This document shows positions 51,702-62,628 of a stretch of 64,000 nucleotides of DNA, one piece after another. The notes under the pieces were generated by a model that saw nothing but the letters and a program-made list of their open reading frames with translations, was not told the origin of the DNA and searched no databases. The DNA is from Pseudobacteriovorax antillogorgiicola. Its GTDB lineage: Bacteria; Bdellovibrionota_B; Oligoflexia; Oligoflexales; Oligoflexaceae. The position numbers were made by a program, and so were the translations under genes. Every line of letters starts with the position of its first letter. Positions within the stretch are counted from its first letter, which is position 1. The DNA lies in assembly GCF_900177345.1 (NCBI RefSeq), contig NZ_FWZT01000005.1:298162-362161 (forward strand), in the 5' to 3' direction.

Positions 51702-53078
51702 TCAGTGAGCTAGCTGATCCTTTAGATTGATCACGAAATAAGAAAAGTTGAAGCACATCTCATCATCGCTCCCAAATCCGCCAAATACCGTCTCTTCTTT
51801 CGGATTGAGGAAGGTGCACTCAATCACTAGATTCTTACCTTTAGCTTGCTTGTGACTGATAGATATCGCTTCTTTGAATGTGAAGTCTCGCTGCCAATTG
51901 AGATCCCAACGAGGAATACTCAACAGTGTATCCATGCGGCCCCATTTGTCCTCCACGTAGACCCGACCAGACTTACCAATGGCGTGCATGTGGATATTCG
52001 CGGAATGCAATTCCAATGACTCGATTTGCTCAGGCTTCACCTTTAGATAAGATGCTGCTCTTTGAGCAAACTGATCAAAACTCACACTAACTCGATATGT
52101 CGCTTCCTGGCCGGCAGGGATCACCATCGACTTGTTTTTTTTAGCTAGTAACCAATCCTGATTGGTTAGAGGAAGGTTTAATCCTGGCTTCTTAACCCTG
52201 TCCGCTACTTTAAAATCCATCAATGAACCTTCATCTGACTCACCCGGAGCAAAGGCAGAGAAATAGTGCATCTGCACAATCATCACACTACCGGGGTCCA
52301 CGGGTATGCCGGTGTCTTTCGGAAAATTATATCCACCTACACCTGGTGCCCAATGTGCAACCCAATGGACGTTATCATTGATTTTCTGAACGATTCCTGG
52401 CTCCTTGTCCTCTAAAGCCTTAGCAACTTTTGGATCACCTAAGCGATCGGGGACCCCTCCTCCAAAACACTGATAGCCTGGTCTTTCTTCAGCAGCCTCA
52501 AAGTCTTTTAAATGAGGAACAATTTCAGGAGTCGCGCTAAACAAAACAAGGTGATGAGCTACCTTCCGATTGCCTGGCCGGCCCTGAAAGCCCGTGATAA
52601 AGGACTTTGTTTTCTCCGGCCACTCCATAATAAAACAGCGGTAGTCGTCCTTTCGATTCTGCATCGGTAAATAGGCCTTGCCGTCGTTCACAGATAGCGT
52701 CACATCAGGCTCGATTCGGTGAGCGATCATTTCCGAGGTTTTTCCTTGGGTTTTAGGATCACCCTCAGCAAAGCTATTCTTTTGCCAGCCCTTAAACAAA
52801 GCAATCTGCTCATCGCTGAGCGAGTAGTTGTCTTCATACTCGCGGTGGCCAGGCTCAGCCAACCATGGAGGCATTCGCCGCTCAGAAACAGCGTTCACCA
52901 TTGCCGGTCCAAAGTTAATTGTAAACTTGGGATCTTCAAACGAGAACGACACCCCTTTTTCGGAGTGGCACGTTTGGCAACGACTTTCAACGATGGGTTT
53001 AATGTGCTCGTAGTAGTTGATCCCTGCAAAAGAAAAACTACTGAGGCTTAGTCCAAAACTTAACGTAATGAGTCTCAT
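51702..53078 (-). CDS. cytochrome c / copper type II monooxygenase fusion
   Basis: A 458-residue exported protein (signal peptide residues 1-18). Residues ~20-100 form a cytochrome c-like module with one haem site CQTCH (Cys34, Cys37, His38) and a downstream Met in MPPW. Residues ~120-458 form the copper type II ascorbate-dependent monooxygenase domain, with metal ligands in KVAHHLVLF, VQMHYFS and ANIHMHAIGK and near DDEMCFNF. The fused haem could deliver electrons to the copper site. Substrate unknown. Its 5' end is 5 bases after the end of the TlpA-like gene, so the pair is co-transcribed. Confidence 0.85.
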   Translation of the reverse strand: MRLITLSFGLSLSSFSFAGINYYEHIKPIVESRCQTCHSEKGVSFSFEDPKFTINFGPAMVNAVSERRMPPWLAEPGHREYEDNYSLSDEQIALFKGWQKNSFAEGDPKTQGKTSEMIAHRIEPDVTLSVNDGKAYLPMQNRKDDYRCFIMEWPEKTKSFITGFQGRPGNRKVAHHLVLFSATPEIVPHLKDFEAAEERPGYQCFGGGVPDRLGDPKVAKALEDKEPGIVQKINDNVHWVAHWAPGVGGYNFPKDTGIPVDPGSVMIVQMHYFSAFAPGESDEGSLMDFKVADRVKKPGLNLPLTNQDWLLAKKNKSMVIPAGQEATYRVSVSFDQFAQRAASYLKVKPEQIESLELHSANIHMHAIGKSGRVYVEDKWGRMDTLLSIPRWDLNWQRDFTFKEAISISHKQAKGKNLVIECTFLNPKEETVFGGFGSDDEMCFNFSYFVINLKDQLAH

Positions 53079-53082
53079 AATG

Positions 53083-53565
53083 TCATCCCTGATCTTTTAG
53101 GTTTGATAAGGCCTTCCGAATGGCCAAACTTGTTGGAGCATCAATGTGGGATTCACTTTTGTGAATCACCTTTCCGTCCTTACTGACAATAACAATGGTA
53201 GGCACTGACTCGACACCAAGGCTCTTCAGAAGATTGTCGCTGGCGCGGCTATAAAACGAGTCTTTGTATTTAACATAGAGCTTGTGTTTTTCGATATAGG
53301 CCTTCGCAGCTTTCGGATCCTCATCAATATTGATAGATACAAAGCGAACATTTTGGTGTGCGTCTAGAATAGGGTCAAGATCCCAGACTACCGTAGAACA
53401 GCTATGACACCATGGAGCCCAAAAGTGAAGTAAAAGCCCTTGATCCTGAAACGCCTTTGCTGACATAGTTTTTTGCGAAAAGTCGGTCAGCTGAAAATCC
53501 TTAGGTAAGTGAAAGGTTTTTGAAAATGCAGAAGTCGCCCAAAGCAGTAAAAGCAAACGAAACAT
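53083..53565 (-). CDS. TlpA-like exported thioredoxin-fold protein
   Basis: About 160 residues from the ATG at 53565, with GGAG eight bases upstream; an earlier start at 53616 lacks a good site. Signal peptide (MFRLLLLLWATSAFS), then a thioredoxin fold with the redox motif WCHSC and the cis-Pro strand VESVPTIVIVS. The partner gene encodes a cysteine-containing haem/copper enzyme, so this protein could keep apocytochrome cysteines reduced or supply copper. That role is inferred from the neighbourhood. Confidence 0.85.
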   Translation of the reverse strand: MFRLLLLLWATSAFSKTFHLPKDFQLTDFSQKTMSAKAFQDQGLLLHFWAPWCHSCSTVVWDLDPILDAHQNVRFVSINIDEDPKAAKAYIEKHKLYVKYKDSFYSRASDNLLKSLGVESVPTIVIVSKDGKVIHKSESHIDAPTSLAIRKALSNLKDQG

Positions 53566-53725
53566 CTGTTGTCTCCCGAGTCTATTGGCTATCATTATAC
53601 CCGAAGCTACTAACAAGACCCATCCGCAATCAATCTAAAAAACGCAGAAATTTGCGATAAGTAGCTTAAACAAATTCTAGTTTCAGGAAGATAATTCAGA
53701 GCTACTGTTTAAGCCAAATGTATTG

Positions 53726-54634
53726 TTACTGGAAACTATTCGGTGTGAATTCTGGAGCTGCAATTTGAAGGCTTTTCGCAGCACCGGAAATTATAAGATT
53801 TGCTCCAAGAAAATCGTCAAAGTCTGTCGGTGATTTCTGCCTCGGTGAGAAGCGAATTTGGTAGACACCAGCTTCCAGCTCTGGAATAGAAAGCCAATCA
53901 GAGTCGCCATTTAGTATTGCAAACCCAGCAACCAGATCGTCATTTTGATTGAAAATTTGCAAGCTTGCCCCAGTTTCTAGCTCGGTACCACAGGCACCAA
54001 CAACCTGGATATTCGCTTTGCTTGGCTCGTTTACCGTCAGTTCTATGCTTAGGACTTCACCCCAGTTCCGACGAGAGTGTCCCGTTTCAAGGCTTAAGCA
54101 GGGGTTTGGCTGCACCACTGTTGACTCAGTGCCATAGTCGTTATCACCCAAGCGAAACGCTCCCAGTTCTAGGATCGCAATTTTAGGAAATTCTGTCGCA
54201 AACGATTTCTGCCACGGCCCTTGGGACAGGGTCATAGCAATCATGTCTGGCTGGCGATCCGAAGCCACTTCAATCTGCCACATATTTCGCGAGTCGTTTT
54301 CTTGTGCCTCAATCATCTGGACCCGGCCGTCACCATCCATTGTCGAAAACGTAACGTCCACATCTCCTTGAATCTCTACAGGACCACTATCGTTAGTTAG
54401 AGAACAAGAGACACTTGCTGCAAGAGGAGATTCCTGATTGTGGTAGCAGTAAAGAAATGCACCTCCAACCTGCACAGGTTCAGTGACCTGAAAGTCTTCG
54501 ATCACCACACTTCGTTCGGTGTCTACGGCTTCAGTCTCACCTTCCACACGTGCCTGCCCTTCCCCTTGAAAGTTTGGGTCCTGACACGCAAGCAAGATAA
54601 AACTTACAAATGTAAGAAATGCAGATGACTTCAT
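53726..54634 (-). CDS. predicted lipoprotein
   Basis: A 302-residue protein with signal peptide and lipobox (ILLAC, Cys about residue 17), followed by an acidic/Gly-rich linker. The mature part is beta-rich with a second half that resembles a CUB- or PPC-like sandwich (GASLQIFNQNDDLVAGFAIL, then GVYQIRFSPRQ). Three more cysteines (YCYHN, SCSLT, NPCLS and GACGTE) suggest disulfides. No firm family. Single gene. Confidence 0.7.
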   Translation of the reverse strand: MKSSAFLTFVSFILLACQDPNFQGEGQARVEGETEAVDTERSVVIEDFQVTEPVQVGGAFLYCYHNQESPLAASVSCSLTNDSGPVEIQGDVDVTFSTMDGDGRVQMIEAQENDSRNMWQIEVASDRQPDMIAMTLSQGPWQKSFATEFPKIAILELGAFRLGDNDYGTESTVVQPNPCLSLETGHSRRNWGEVLSIELTVNEPSKANIQVVGACGTELETGASLQIFNQNDDLVAGFAILNGDSDWLSIPELEAGVYQIRFSPRQKSPTDFDDFLGANLIISGAAKSLQIAAPEFTPNSFQ

Positions 54635-54796
54635 AAAATCCCCCCTGATTCTACCTTTTCGGTCAAGCTCAAAGAGAAATCGATGCCACCTTATTAAATA
54701 TATATATTTAGATAGTTAAAGCCAGCCATTGCCCCTAGCCACGGGTCATTCGAGGCGAGATTCATCCCCCTCTGATGACGAACGGTATGAAGTTGC

Positions 54797-56053
54797 TTAA
54801 AGCGTTGGCCTCGCTCGGATGGCAAGAACCTGCCATGCATCTAGGTTGGGAATCTGAAAGGTCGCCCCATCGAAGGCAGATGCGCTACAACGCCCATAGT
54901 CAGCACCAATTTTTCCAGGTCTTGGCCGATTGCCAAAAGCACCTCGGCAAATGTACATCACCCGGATATCATCGCGACCAGCAGCGAGCGCCCCTTGAGG
55001 AATGAGTTGCTGAACACCCTCGACAAAATTCGCCAACTCCCAGATATAGTATTCGTCAAACGATGGACGAGTGAGAATCAGGACTTCATACTGGGTTGAA
55101 GATACGTTAACCACATCTGGACCCACGCTATCAGTAACATTGCAAGTTCCATCGCTTAGCCCAGTAGGTCCGGGCAACAACTGACCAGGAATAATTTTAT
55201 TAACTGCAAGGGTGGCTCGACAAAGGTATAGAACTTCATCCTGAGCTTCGCCTGGCTGAGAGCCGGCCGCAATCGCAGCCTCGTAGGCAGATTCATCGAG
55301 ACCCTGCGGAAGCCAAGCATAAGGCTGACCAAAAGTCGGGATTGAAACTGATAGTGGCTCAGAATAGTTTAAGAAGGTATCACCCACAAAAACAAAGTAG
55401 TGGTAGGTTTCACCCTCTGTAACATTATAATCAGTATAAGTGGCCTCAAGACCTCGATAAACAAGGGTCAGATCACCTTCTATATCGCCGACTTCATAAG
55501 GCTTGCCGCTTTGTAAAAGCACGGATTCCTGGCCCTCAGACGTTCTGAACAGCAAAAATTCAACACCGTCCCGAACGAGAGCGTCGGTCCAATTCACCCG
55601 AATTCCATTTTGCCCTTCGGTAAAGGCAAAGCTCGCTACTGGAAAAGGACCATTCGCCTTCTTAGTCCAAGTTGCAATGGTTGCATTGCTGAACGCCTGC
55701 CATTCATCATCACGTTTTCCAACAATGCAAAGAGATACCTCGCCGTCGTCCAATTCACTGACGTCCACAAGCACACTTTCAGAAACAGGTGCTTCAGGCG
55801 TGTACCCGGTTTCATTGGAACACGGATTTGTGAGGCTATTGGTTACTTTATATCTGTAGTGGGTGAAGTTATCGGCTAGAATTGCAATTTCGATCGAACT
55901 TTCACGGCTATAACCATCTGGAAAGCCTGCAATGCGAATTTGATCAGATGCCTCAACATTCTCTTCGCCAATGGCAATCGCCTGAATATCTTGCCGTGAT
56001 GGCGCGCAGCTAGTAATCAACCCAATGACAAGCGCAAGGTTCAGAAACTTCAC
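54797..56053 (-). CDS. lipoprotein with FnIII-like region and two DM9-like repeats
   Basis: A 418-residue protein with signal peptide and lipobox (LITSC, Cys about residue 16). Residues ~35-120 and ~140-240 look like Ig/FnIII modules (VNWTDALVRDGVEFLLFRTS; ETYHYFVFVGD). The C-terminal ~150 residues hold two DM9 (DUF3421)-like repeats, each of the form Y-L/I-C-R-A/G...P-G-K/Q...C...Y-E-V-L or W-Q-V-L: VLYLCRATLAVNKIIPGQLL and VMYICRGAFGNRPRPGKIGA. DM9 domains are sugar-binding in animals. Surface carbohydrate binding is a reasonable inference. Confidence 0.7.
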   Translation of the reverse strand: MKFLNLALVIGLITSCAPSRQDIQAIAIGEENVEASDQIRIAGFPDGYSRESSIEIAILADNFTHYRYKVTNSLTNPCSNETGYTPEAPVSESVLVDVSELDDGEVSLCIVGKRDDEWQAFSNATIATWTKKANGPFPVASFAFTEGQNGIRVNWTDALVRDGVEFLLFRTSEGQESVLLQSGKPYEVGDIEGDLTLVYRGLEATYTDYNVTEGETYHYFVFVGDTFLNYSEPLSVSIPTFGQPYAWLPQGLDESAYEAAIAAGSQPGEAQDEVLYLCRATLAVNKIIPGQLLPGPTGLSDGTCNVTDSVGPDVVNVSSTQYEVLILTRPSFDEYYIWELANFVEGVQQLIPQGALAAGRDDIRVMYICRGAFGNRPRPGKIGADYGRCSASAFDGATFQIPNLDAWQVLAIRARPTL

Positions 56054-56316
56054 AAGACCCCCCTCAAAACTTCTGGTAGTCCCAATAATGCAAAAGGAAT
56101 ACCAAGGTTTTGCGACTTAAGTTCAACCTTACAGTCTTGATATTACAAATTTAAAACTGAGATCTTGAAGGATATTCATTTTTTGAACCATCCACGAGGT
56201 ATCCGGGTGTAAATAAGTTTGACTGTTCGAAATTAGCAAATGACCTAGCAATCTTTACCCAGTTTCTTTCTTATCAGGCTCAGTAAAGCAACCGAACACA
56301 CCTCTGGGAGGAAGAC

Positions 56317-56928
56317 ATGAAAAAAATCCTGGCTTGTCTCATGCTAGTCAGTCAATCCCTTACTGGCCAAACATTTGATGATTTGATCGACTACCAGAGC
56401 CTCGATCACACCATTGAGCTGACTCATTTTCGAGCAGGCAATCATGATAGCTCGGGGCTTAATGAATACTACTTTCAAGCTTCTCTCTATGCCCTAGCTG
56501 TTTTGAAAGAAGATAGGAAAAAAGATTTTAGTGAACGAAGGAAGGTGATGCGAGACCTCGGTGAATTCGGAGATATCCAGCTTAAGACCCTTGCCTTCTG
56601 GAAAAAGGCTAACCCTGTGCCGCAAATTGATGTTCAGGGTGAGGACATCCGAAGCCTTGCTTCAGAAGCCATGCGAACATTTGAAATTTCGGAGTCTCAG
56701 GTTGCAATCCTCGCAAGGATTCAACTAAATGAACGGAACAAGCGGTTCTTTATCCTTGGGGAAGACACTGTGATTGGCGCTACGACATACTACATCATTC
56801 CTGAAAGTTTGCCCCACAAACCTATCATTGAAAACAATACCATAGAAATTGTGGATAAACTTGGCACTCACGTGAAGCTCATGACCAAGTTTGATCTTTT
56901 AGATCCCAAGAAGAAAAGAAAGAAATAG
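56317..56928 (+). CDS. small exported protein, unknown function
   Basis: A 203-residue protein with a signal peptide (residues 1-18, ending LTGQ). GGGAGGA precedes the ATG. Mature protein is mixed alpha/beta with a Lys/Arg-rich C-terminal tail (DPKKKRKK). No family recognised. Monocistronic; the next gene is convergent. Confidence 0.65.
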   Translation: MKKILACLMLVSQSLTGQTFDDLIDYQSLDHTIELTHFRAGNHDSSGLNEYYFQASLYALAVLKEDRKKDFSERRKVMRDLGEFGDIQLKTLAFWKKANPVPQIDVQGEDIRSLASEAMRTFEISESQVAILARIQLNERNKRFFILGEDTVIGATTYYIIPESLPHKPIIENNTIEIVDKLGTHVKLMTKFDLLDPKKKRKK

Positions 56929-57013
56929 GATTGGAACCCAAAAGACCCAAGCTGCTGAAGCCTTTCGAATCCGTTTTCAGAACATAGAGCTAGCCTTAGC
57001 CTCTGTTCGATCT

Positions 57014-58768
57014 CTATTCGAAGATGACTGCATCTTCGGAGTGATATAGCTTCTCAATAAAGTTGCTTTTTTTATCAGCAACAACTGCTCGTTTTACTTT
57101 TAGAGTTGGAGTCAAGCTACCATCTTCTACAGAAAACCCTTGCTTCAAGACTCCCACCCGTTTGACAGTTTCGAAGCTTGCTAGTGGGCTATTCACAGAT
57201 TCTAAGTGCTTTTTCAAAGCTTCCTTATACTCACTAGGATCTTTCCCGGCGATAACCTCTTCATTGAGAGAGATCAATGCCACGCAGTACTTGCGCTCGT
57301 CACCAACAACCATGGCTTCCGCAACACACGGCTCGGCCTTGATACTATCCTCAATCGGTACAGGAGCGACGTACTTGCCACCAGACGTTTTGAGCAGCTC
57401 TTTCTTGCGGCCTACGATTCTCAGACGGCCATCGCTGTCCAGCTTGCCTAGGTCTCCAGTATGGAACCAACCATCCTTCAACACTTCAGCAGTGGCTTCA
57501 GGGTTTTTGTAGTAGCCATCAAAGTTCCAATGGGCGCGGAACAAGATCTCATCATCTTCAGCAATCTTGATCTCGTTACCAGGAAATGGCTTGCCACAGC
57601 TACCGATCACAACTTCTTCAGAATCATTGAGCACGCCTAAACAAAGGTTTTCTGTAAGGCCATAGACTTCTCGAATTCTCATTCCAAAAGAACCAAAAAA
57701 GCGCATCACCTCAGGCCTCGTGGGTGCAGCACCTGTAACCAGCATACGGCAACGATCGAGACCGAGCTTGGTTCTCAATTTCTTGCCCACCAGGATGTCT
57801 GATATTTTAGCCGGTAGTTTTTGGTCATTTCGGGCGAAAATATGATCACCCTGGATACGACTTTCACCAAGCCGTCGTGCTAGGCTAAAAATTGCCCGTT
57901 TGACTGGGGACGCCACAAGCAAGCCAGCGTTAATTTTTTCGTAGATTTTTTCCCAAAGACGAGGAACACAAAGGAGAATTGTCGGTCGGCAGCGAACCAG
58001 ATCTTCAGCGAGAGTGTCAATGGATCGGGCGAAAGCGACTTCTGATCCACTCACGATTGAACCGACAACAACCAACATACGTTCTGCTACGTGGCTCAAT
58101 GGAAGAAACGAGAAGAAGCGATCTACTTCGCCATCATCGCGCTTTAGAATATCGTAAGTAGGCTTGACCCCTTCGGCAAAGTTTTTGTGAGAATGGACAA
58201 CACCTTTAGGCCGCCCCGTGGTACCTGACGTATATATAATAGTCGCCACATCGTCGTCTTTTAGATCGATAGGGTTTTCGATGGCGAGTTTTTTTTCTTT
58301 GCGAATATCGGCCATAGCCGTGATGGGAGACTTAAATCCATCTGCCTGTTGTTTGCTACCACGATCAAAGGTTACAACTCCTTCTAAATTCAACTCCTTG
58401 ACCATCTCTGCCCGATCAAGGGTATCGACAATCAAGAAGCTCGATTCTGAGTGTTCCATGATGTAGGTAACATCATTCTGAGACGCGGTTGCATAGACAG
58501 GCACCGTCACGGCTCCAAGGCTCATGATTGCCATGTCAGTGATCAACCATTCAGGTCTGTTACCAGATAGAAGCGCAATCTTATCGCCTTTTTTCACCCC
58601 TTTTGAACGTAGCCACCCCGCCAGGATACAAACCTCCTCGCGATACTTTCTCCAGGTCATGTCCACCCATTTGCGATCCCGTGGCCGGCAGTAATGAAAC
58701 GCCCGCTCCCTGGCTAGATGATGAGCCCGTTCAAAAAATATCTGAGGTAAAAACCGCGCCTCTGACAT
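57014..58768 (-). CDS. long-chain acyl-CoA synthetase (AMP-forming)
   Basis: A 584-residue adenylate-forming ligase of the long-chain acyl-CoA synthetase type (FAA1/FadD15-like). The AMP-binding signature IYTSGTTGRPKGVVHSH is near residue 178. A5-type motif YGLTE is near 362, the TGD motif GWFHTGDLGKLDSDG near 430, and the C-terminal lysine region KTSGGKYVAPVPIE near 457. It activates fatty acids to acyl-CoA. It stands alone. A separate acyl-CoA thioesterase gene lies at 45389. Confidence 0.92.
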   Translation of the reverse strand: MSEARFLPQIFFERAHHLARERAFHYCRPRDRKWVDMTWRKYREEVCILAGWLRSKGVKKGDKIALLSGNRPEWLITDMAIMSLGAVTVPVYATASQNDVTYIMEHSESSFLIVDTLDRAEMVKELNLEGVVTFDRGSKQQADGFKSPITAMADIRKEKKLAIENPIDLKDDDVATIIYTSGTTGRPKGVVHSHKNFAEGVKPTYDILKRDDGEVDRFFSFLPLSHVAERMLVVVGSIVSGSEVAFARSIDTLAEDLVRCRPTILLCVPRLWEKIYEKINAGLLVASPVKRAIFSLARRLGESRIQGDHIFARNDQKLPAKISDILVGKKLRTKLGLDRCRMLVTGAAPTRPEVMRFFGSFGMRIREVYGLTENLCLGVLNDSEEVVIGSCGKPFPGNEIKIAEDDEILFRAHWNFDGYYKNPEATAEVLKDGWFHTGDLGKLDSDGRLRIVGRKKELLKTSGGKYVAPVPIEDSIKAEPCVAEAMVVGDERKYCVALISLNEEVIAGKDPSEYKEALKKHLESVNSPLASFETVKRVGVLKQGFSVEDGSLTPTLKVKRAVVADKKSNFIEKLYHSEDAVIFE

Positions 58769-58932
58769 CTGATCCCCCCAATTAAACAGTTGTCCCTGAA
58801 AAGGCCAGATTATGGCCCCTCGAGTTCAAATCTACAAGAACTTTGTCGTTCGCAACTTTATTTCACATATTGTAAACGCCCTAAAGTAAACCGTATTTCT
58901 GCCGAAAACAAAAGAAATTCTATGGAAAGCAG

Positions 58933-59439
58933 ATGAAAGTAATCATTTTCGCATCTTGCCTCTTGCTCACGGGTTGCGTTACCACCTCAAAGGCCCCACA
59001 AGGCCTGACGGAAAACTGCTTTTGTGGCACGATTACCGATGGTTCCCAAGCAATCTGCGCCGTATGGGATCAGGAAGACGACCTTCAGCGAAGTCAAATG
59101 CTACTAGGTTCAAATCCCGGCACTTGCAACCAGCAGGCTTGCCAGAAGCTGACTACGGGAGTTTGTCGGCGCTGGACCTCGTGGAGCCACTTAAACCCGA
59201 AATACACGTCTCTCGATATAAAAAGTCCTTGTTATTGCGATGAGTTGGTCATAGCCTTCGGCGATGAAATCATTCGTGTTTGCGCTGCCTGGCAGGACGG
59301 AGACTCTCATTTGTTAGAGTACTACGCGATTGAACCATGCCAGCCTTCCCGTTGTCAGCAAGAGCCTTTCTACAAAGCTCCCCAATATTGCACCCTTGGC
59401 TTCCAGCCCTTCTACGCCCGAACTGAGGCACAACCCTGA
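58933..59439 (+). CDS. Cys-rich lipoprotein with a duplicated module
   Basis: A 168-residue protein with a lipobox (LLTGC, Cys about residue 15). The mature part contains two similar Cys-rich units: NCFCGTI...AICAVWDQ...C...C...C and PCYCDEL...RVCAAWQD...C...C...C. The shared C-x-C, 14-16 residues, C-A-x-W spacing indicates an internal duplication with conserved disulfides. No family recognised. GGAAAG lies upstream of the ATG. Precedes the TPR protein gene by 28 bases. Confidence 0.75.
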   Translation: MKVIIFASCLLLTGCVTTSKAPQGLTENCFCGTITDGSQAICAVWDQEDDLQRSQMLLGSNPGTCNQQACQKLTTGVCRRWTSWSHLNPKYTSLDIKSPCYCDELVIAFGDEIIRVCAAWQDGDSHLLEYYAIEPCQPSRCQQEPFYKAPQYCTLGFQPFYARTEAQP

Positions 59440-59467
59440 GGTATTTTCCTAGGACAATTCTAAAGCA

Positions 59468-60286
59468 ATGAGAAACTCTGCCGATACCTACGGTATGAGA
59501 CACGTAAACGCCATCGAAAAACTTATTGAAAACGGCCACGTCGACGAAGCCCACGAGTCCCTCGAAGAACTCCTCGCTATCGGGCCTAATAATGTGCAAG
59601 CTCTAAAACTGCTCGCTGCCCTTTACGTTCACGAAGGCCGCTTTGAAGATGAGGAGAAGGTTTGGCGCCGGGTCTTCGAAATCGACAACGAGGATATTGA
59701 CGCCATTGAGTACTTTCAAAAGGTGCAATTGGAAGACCGAGAGCACTATTACTTCACCGATGTCCTCCCTGGAGGTGGCCGCCGCTTCATTGCCTATCCT
59801 CGATCACTAGTTAACATATCAATGATTGGCCTAGTAGGCTGCGTTGGCTTTCTTTTGCTCACTCGCTTCTCTAGCGAACAGGAGATGATGAAATCTCCCC
59901 TTGCTGTGATGACGTGCTTTCTGGTTTTGGTTATTTCTCCCTGGGTTGGGATTATTTATACCTGGGCCAAGTCGTTAAGGACCGTCAATGTAACTTCATC
60001 ATGCATTGAGATCAAAACTCGTTTCAAAAGCTTCCGCTACGATTGGGATCAGCTCAAAAAGATCTCTTTAGCGCACTCGCAAAACCCTAGCGACGAAGTG
60101 CTACGACTTGTGATCGTACCTTCGCCAGAGAAAGGGCCTCCCGTGACGATCGACTTTAACGAAGACACATCATCCATCCGCGCCAGACGCTATTTAATCA
60201 ATGAGATCCGTGATTTCCATAGTAAAATCGACTACGACATTTTAGAAGATCTGAACCTCAACAAAAAAACCACAGTCAATCTCTAG
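59468..60286 (+). CDS. TPR protein with two TM helices and PH-like domain
   Basis: A 272-residue protein. Residues ~10-80 hold tetratricopeptide-like helices (IEKLIENGHVDEAHESLEEL, then LKLLAALYVHEGRFEDEEKV). Two transmembrane helices lie at about 116-136 and 145-172. The C-terminal ~90 residues resemble a bacterial PH domain (IKTRFKSFRYDWDQLKKISL, then LRLVIVPSPEKGPPVTIDF). Function unknown; an assembly platform at the membrane is possible. It precedes groES by 280 bases. Confidence 0.7.
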   Translation: MRNSADTYGMRHVNAIEKLIENGHVDEAHESLEELLAIGPNNVQALKLLAALYVHEGRFEDEEKVWRRVFEIDNEDIDAIEYFQKVQLEDREHYYFTDVLPGGGRRFIAYPRSLVNISMIGLVGCVGFLLLTRFSSEQEMMKSPLAVMTCFLVLVISPWVGIIYTWAKSLRTVNVTSSCIEIKTRFKSFRYDWDQLKKISLAHSQNPSDEVLRLVIVPSPEKGPPVTIDFNEDTSSIRARRYLINEIRDFHSKIDYDILEDLNLNKKTTVNL

Positions 60287-60382
60287 AACCAGCAAGAGAC
60301 ACTCGTTGGGGTGCCAGCCCTGGCAAGACAGTGGGTTTTCCGACTCCAGACAAAAAACTTCAAAATTTTTTTTCACCTTCCC

Positions 60383-60421
60383 TTGACACGGAAAAAAGGA
60401 TACTTAATTTTCATCCGTGTC
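60383..60421 (+). promoter_or_regulatory. groES promoter with overlapping inverted repeat
   Basis: TTGACA (60383-60388) and TAATTT (60405-60410) with a 16-base spacer. GACACGGA (60385-60392) and TCCGTGTC (60414-60421) are perfect inverted arms that overlap the -35 and span the -10, the arrangement expected for an operator. The 'CCCTTGA' context also recalls a heat-shock sigma -35. Confidence 0.6.
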
Positions 60422-60429
60422 CGAAATTG

Positions 60430-60451
60430 GTTGAAATGAGATCGTTTCAAC
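60430..60451 (+). promoter_or_regulatory. second inverted repeat in the groES leader
   Basis: GTTGAAA (60430-60436) and TTTCAAC (60445-60451), 8-base spacer, just downstream of the expected transcript start. Its size suits a HrcA-like operator, but the sequence is not the CIRCE consensus. Confidence 0.5.
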
Positions 60452-60568
60452 AGTTCTATTTAAGGCCAAAAACTCAGATTTTATGGCGTAAGTAGTCTGT
60501 AAAACCGTATTTACGACTGAGTGTATGTAACGCAATTCAGTTTTGTTAAAGTTTATTGGAGGCATTTT

Positions 60569-60856
60569 ATGAAGCTTAGGCCACTACAGGATCGAATCCT
60601 TGTTAAGCGTCTCGAGGCAGAGTCTAAGACTGCCAGTGGAATCATCATCCCAGACAACGCAAAAGAAAAACCGATGGAAGGCGAAGTTGTTGCAGTTGGC
60701 AACGGCAAAGTCTTGAACAACGGTGAAGTTGCAAAGCCCGACTTGAACGTTGGCGACAAGGTTCTTTTCAGCAAGTACGCTGGTTCTGAGGTTAAGTTGG
60801 AAGGTTCCGACCACTTGATCCTTAGAGAAGACGACATCCTTGGTGTTCTTGTTTAA
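60569..60856 (+). CDS. groES: co-chaperonin GroES
   Basis: A 95-residue GroES. The ATG at 60569 is fixed by TTGGAGG seven bases upstream and by homology ([14 protein letters not shown]). The conserved mobile-loop/roof pattern is present: [20 protein letters not shown] and [13 protein letters not shown]. It caps GroEL for protein folding. Followed after 37 bases by groEL. Codon use is strongly biased to a few codons, as expected for an abundant protein. Confidence 0.98.
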   Translation: MKLRPLQDRILVKRLEAESKTASGIIIPDNAKEKPMEGEVVAVGNGKVLNNGEVAKPDLNVGDKVLFSKYAGSEVKLEGSDHLILREDDILGVLV

Positions 60857-60884
60857 TCGTAAACTATAACAATTATGAGAGTAG

Positions 60885-62564
<1,680 letters not shown>

Positions 62565-62574
62565 GAACCGCGAA

Positions 62575-62605
62575 GTCATCCTGAACCTAGTAGGTGAAGG
62601 ATCTC
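62575..62605. repeat. GTCATCCTGA-type intergenic repeat, copy 1
   Basis: GTCATCCTGA...GAAGGATCTC: a short element with dyad symmetry (ATCCT/AGGAT). It resembles the widespread bacterial intergenic repeat with this sequence theme. Second copy 54 bases downstream. Confidence 0.6.
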
Positions 62606-62628
62606 GTCGGGTTACATCCGCACTACAT

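Noticed and set aside
59100..59130. GGTTCAAATCC resembling a tRNA T-loop
   Set aside because: Lies inside the Cys-rich lipoprotein gene and the flanking bases do not pair as a T-stem or acceptor.
60361..60568. CIRCE element upstream of groES
   Set aside because: The consensus TTAGCACTC-N9-GAGTGCTAA is absent; different inverted repeats are present instead.
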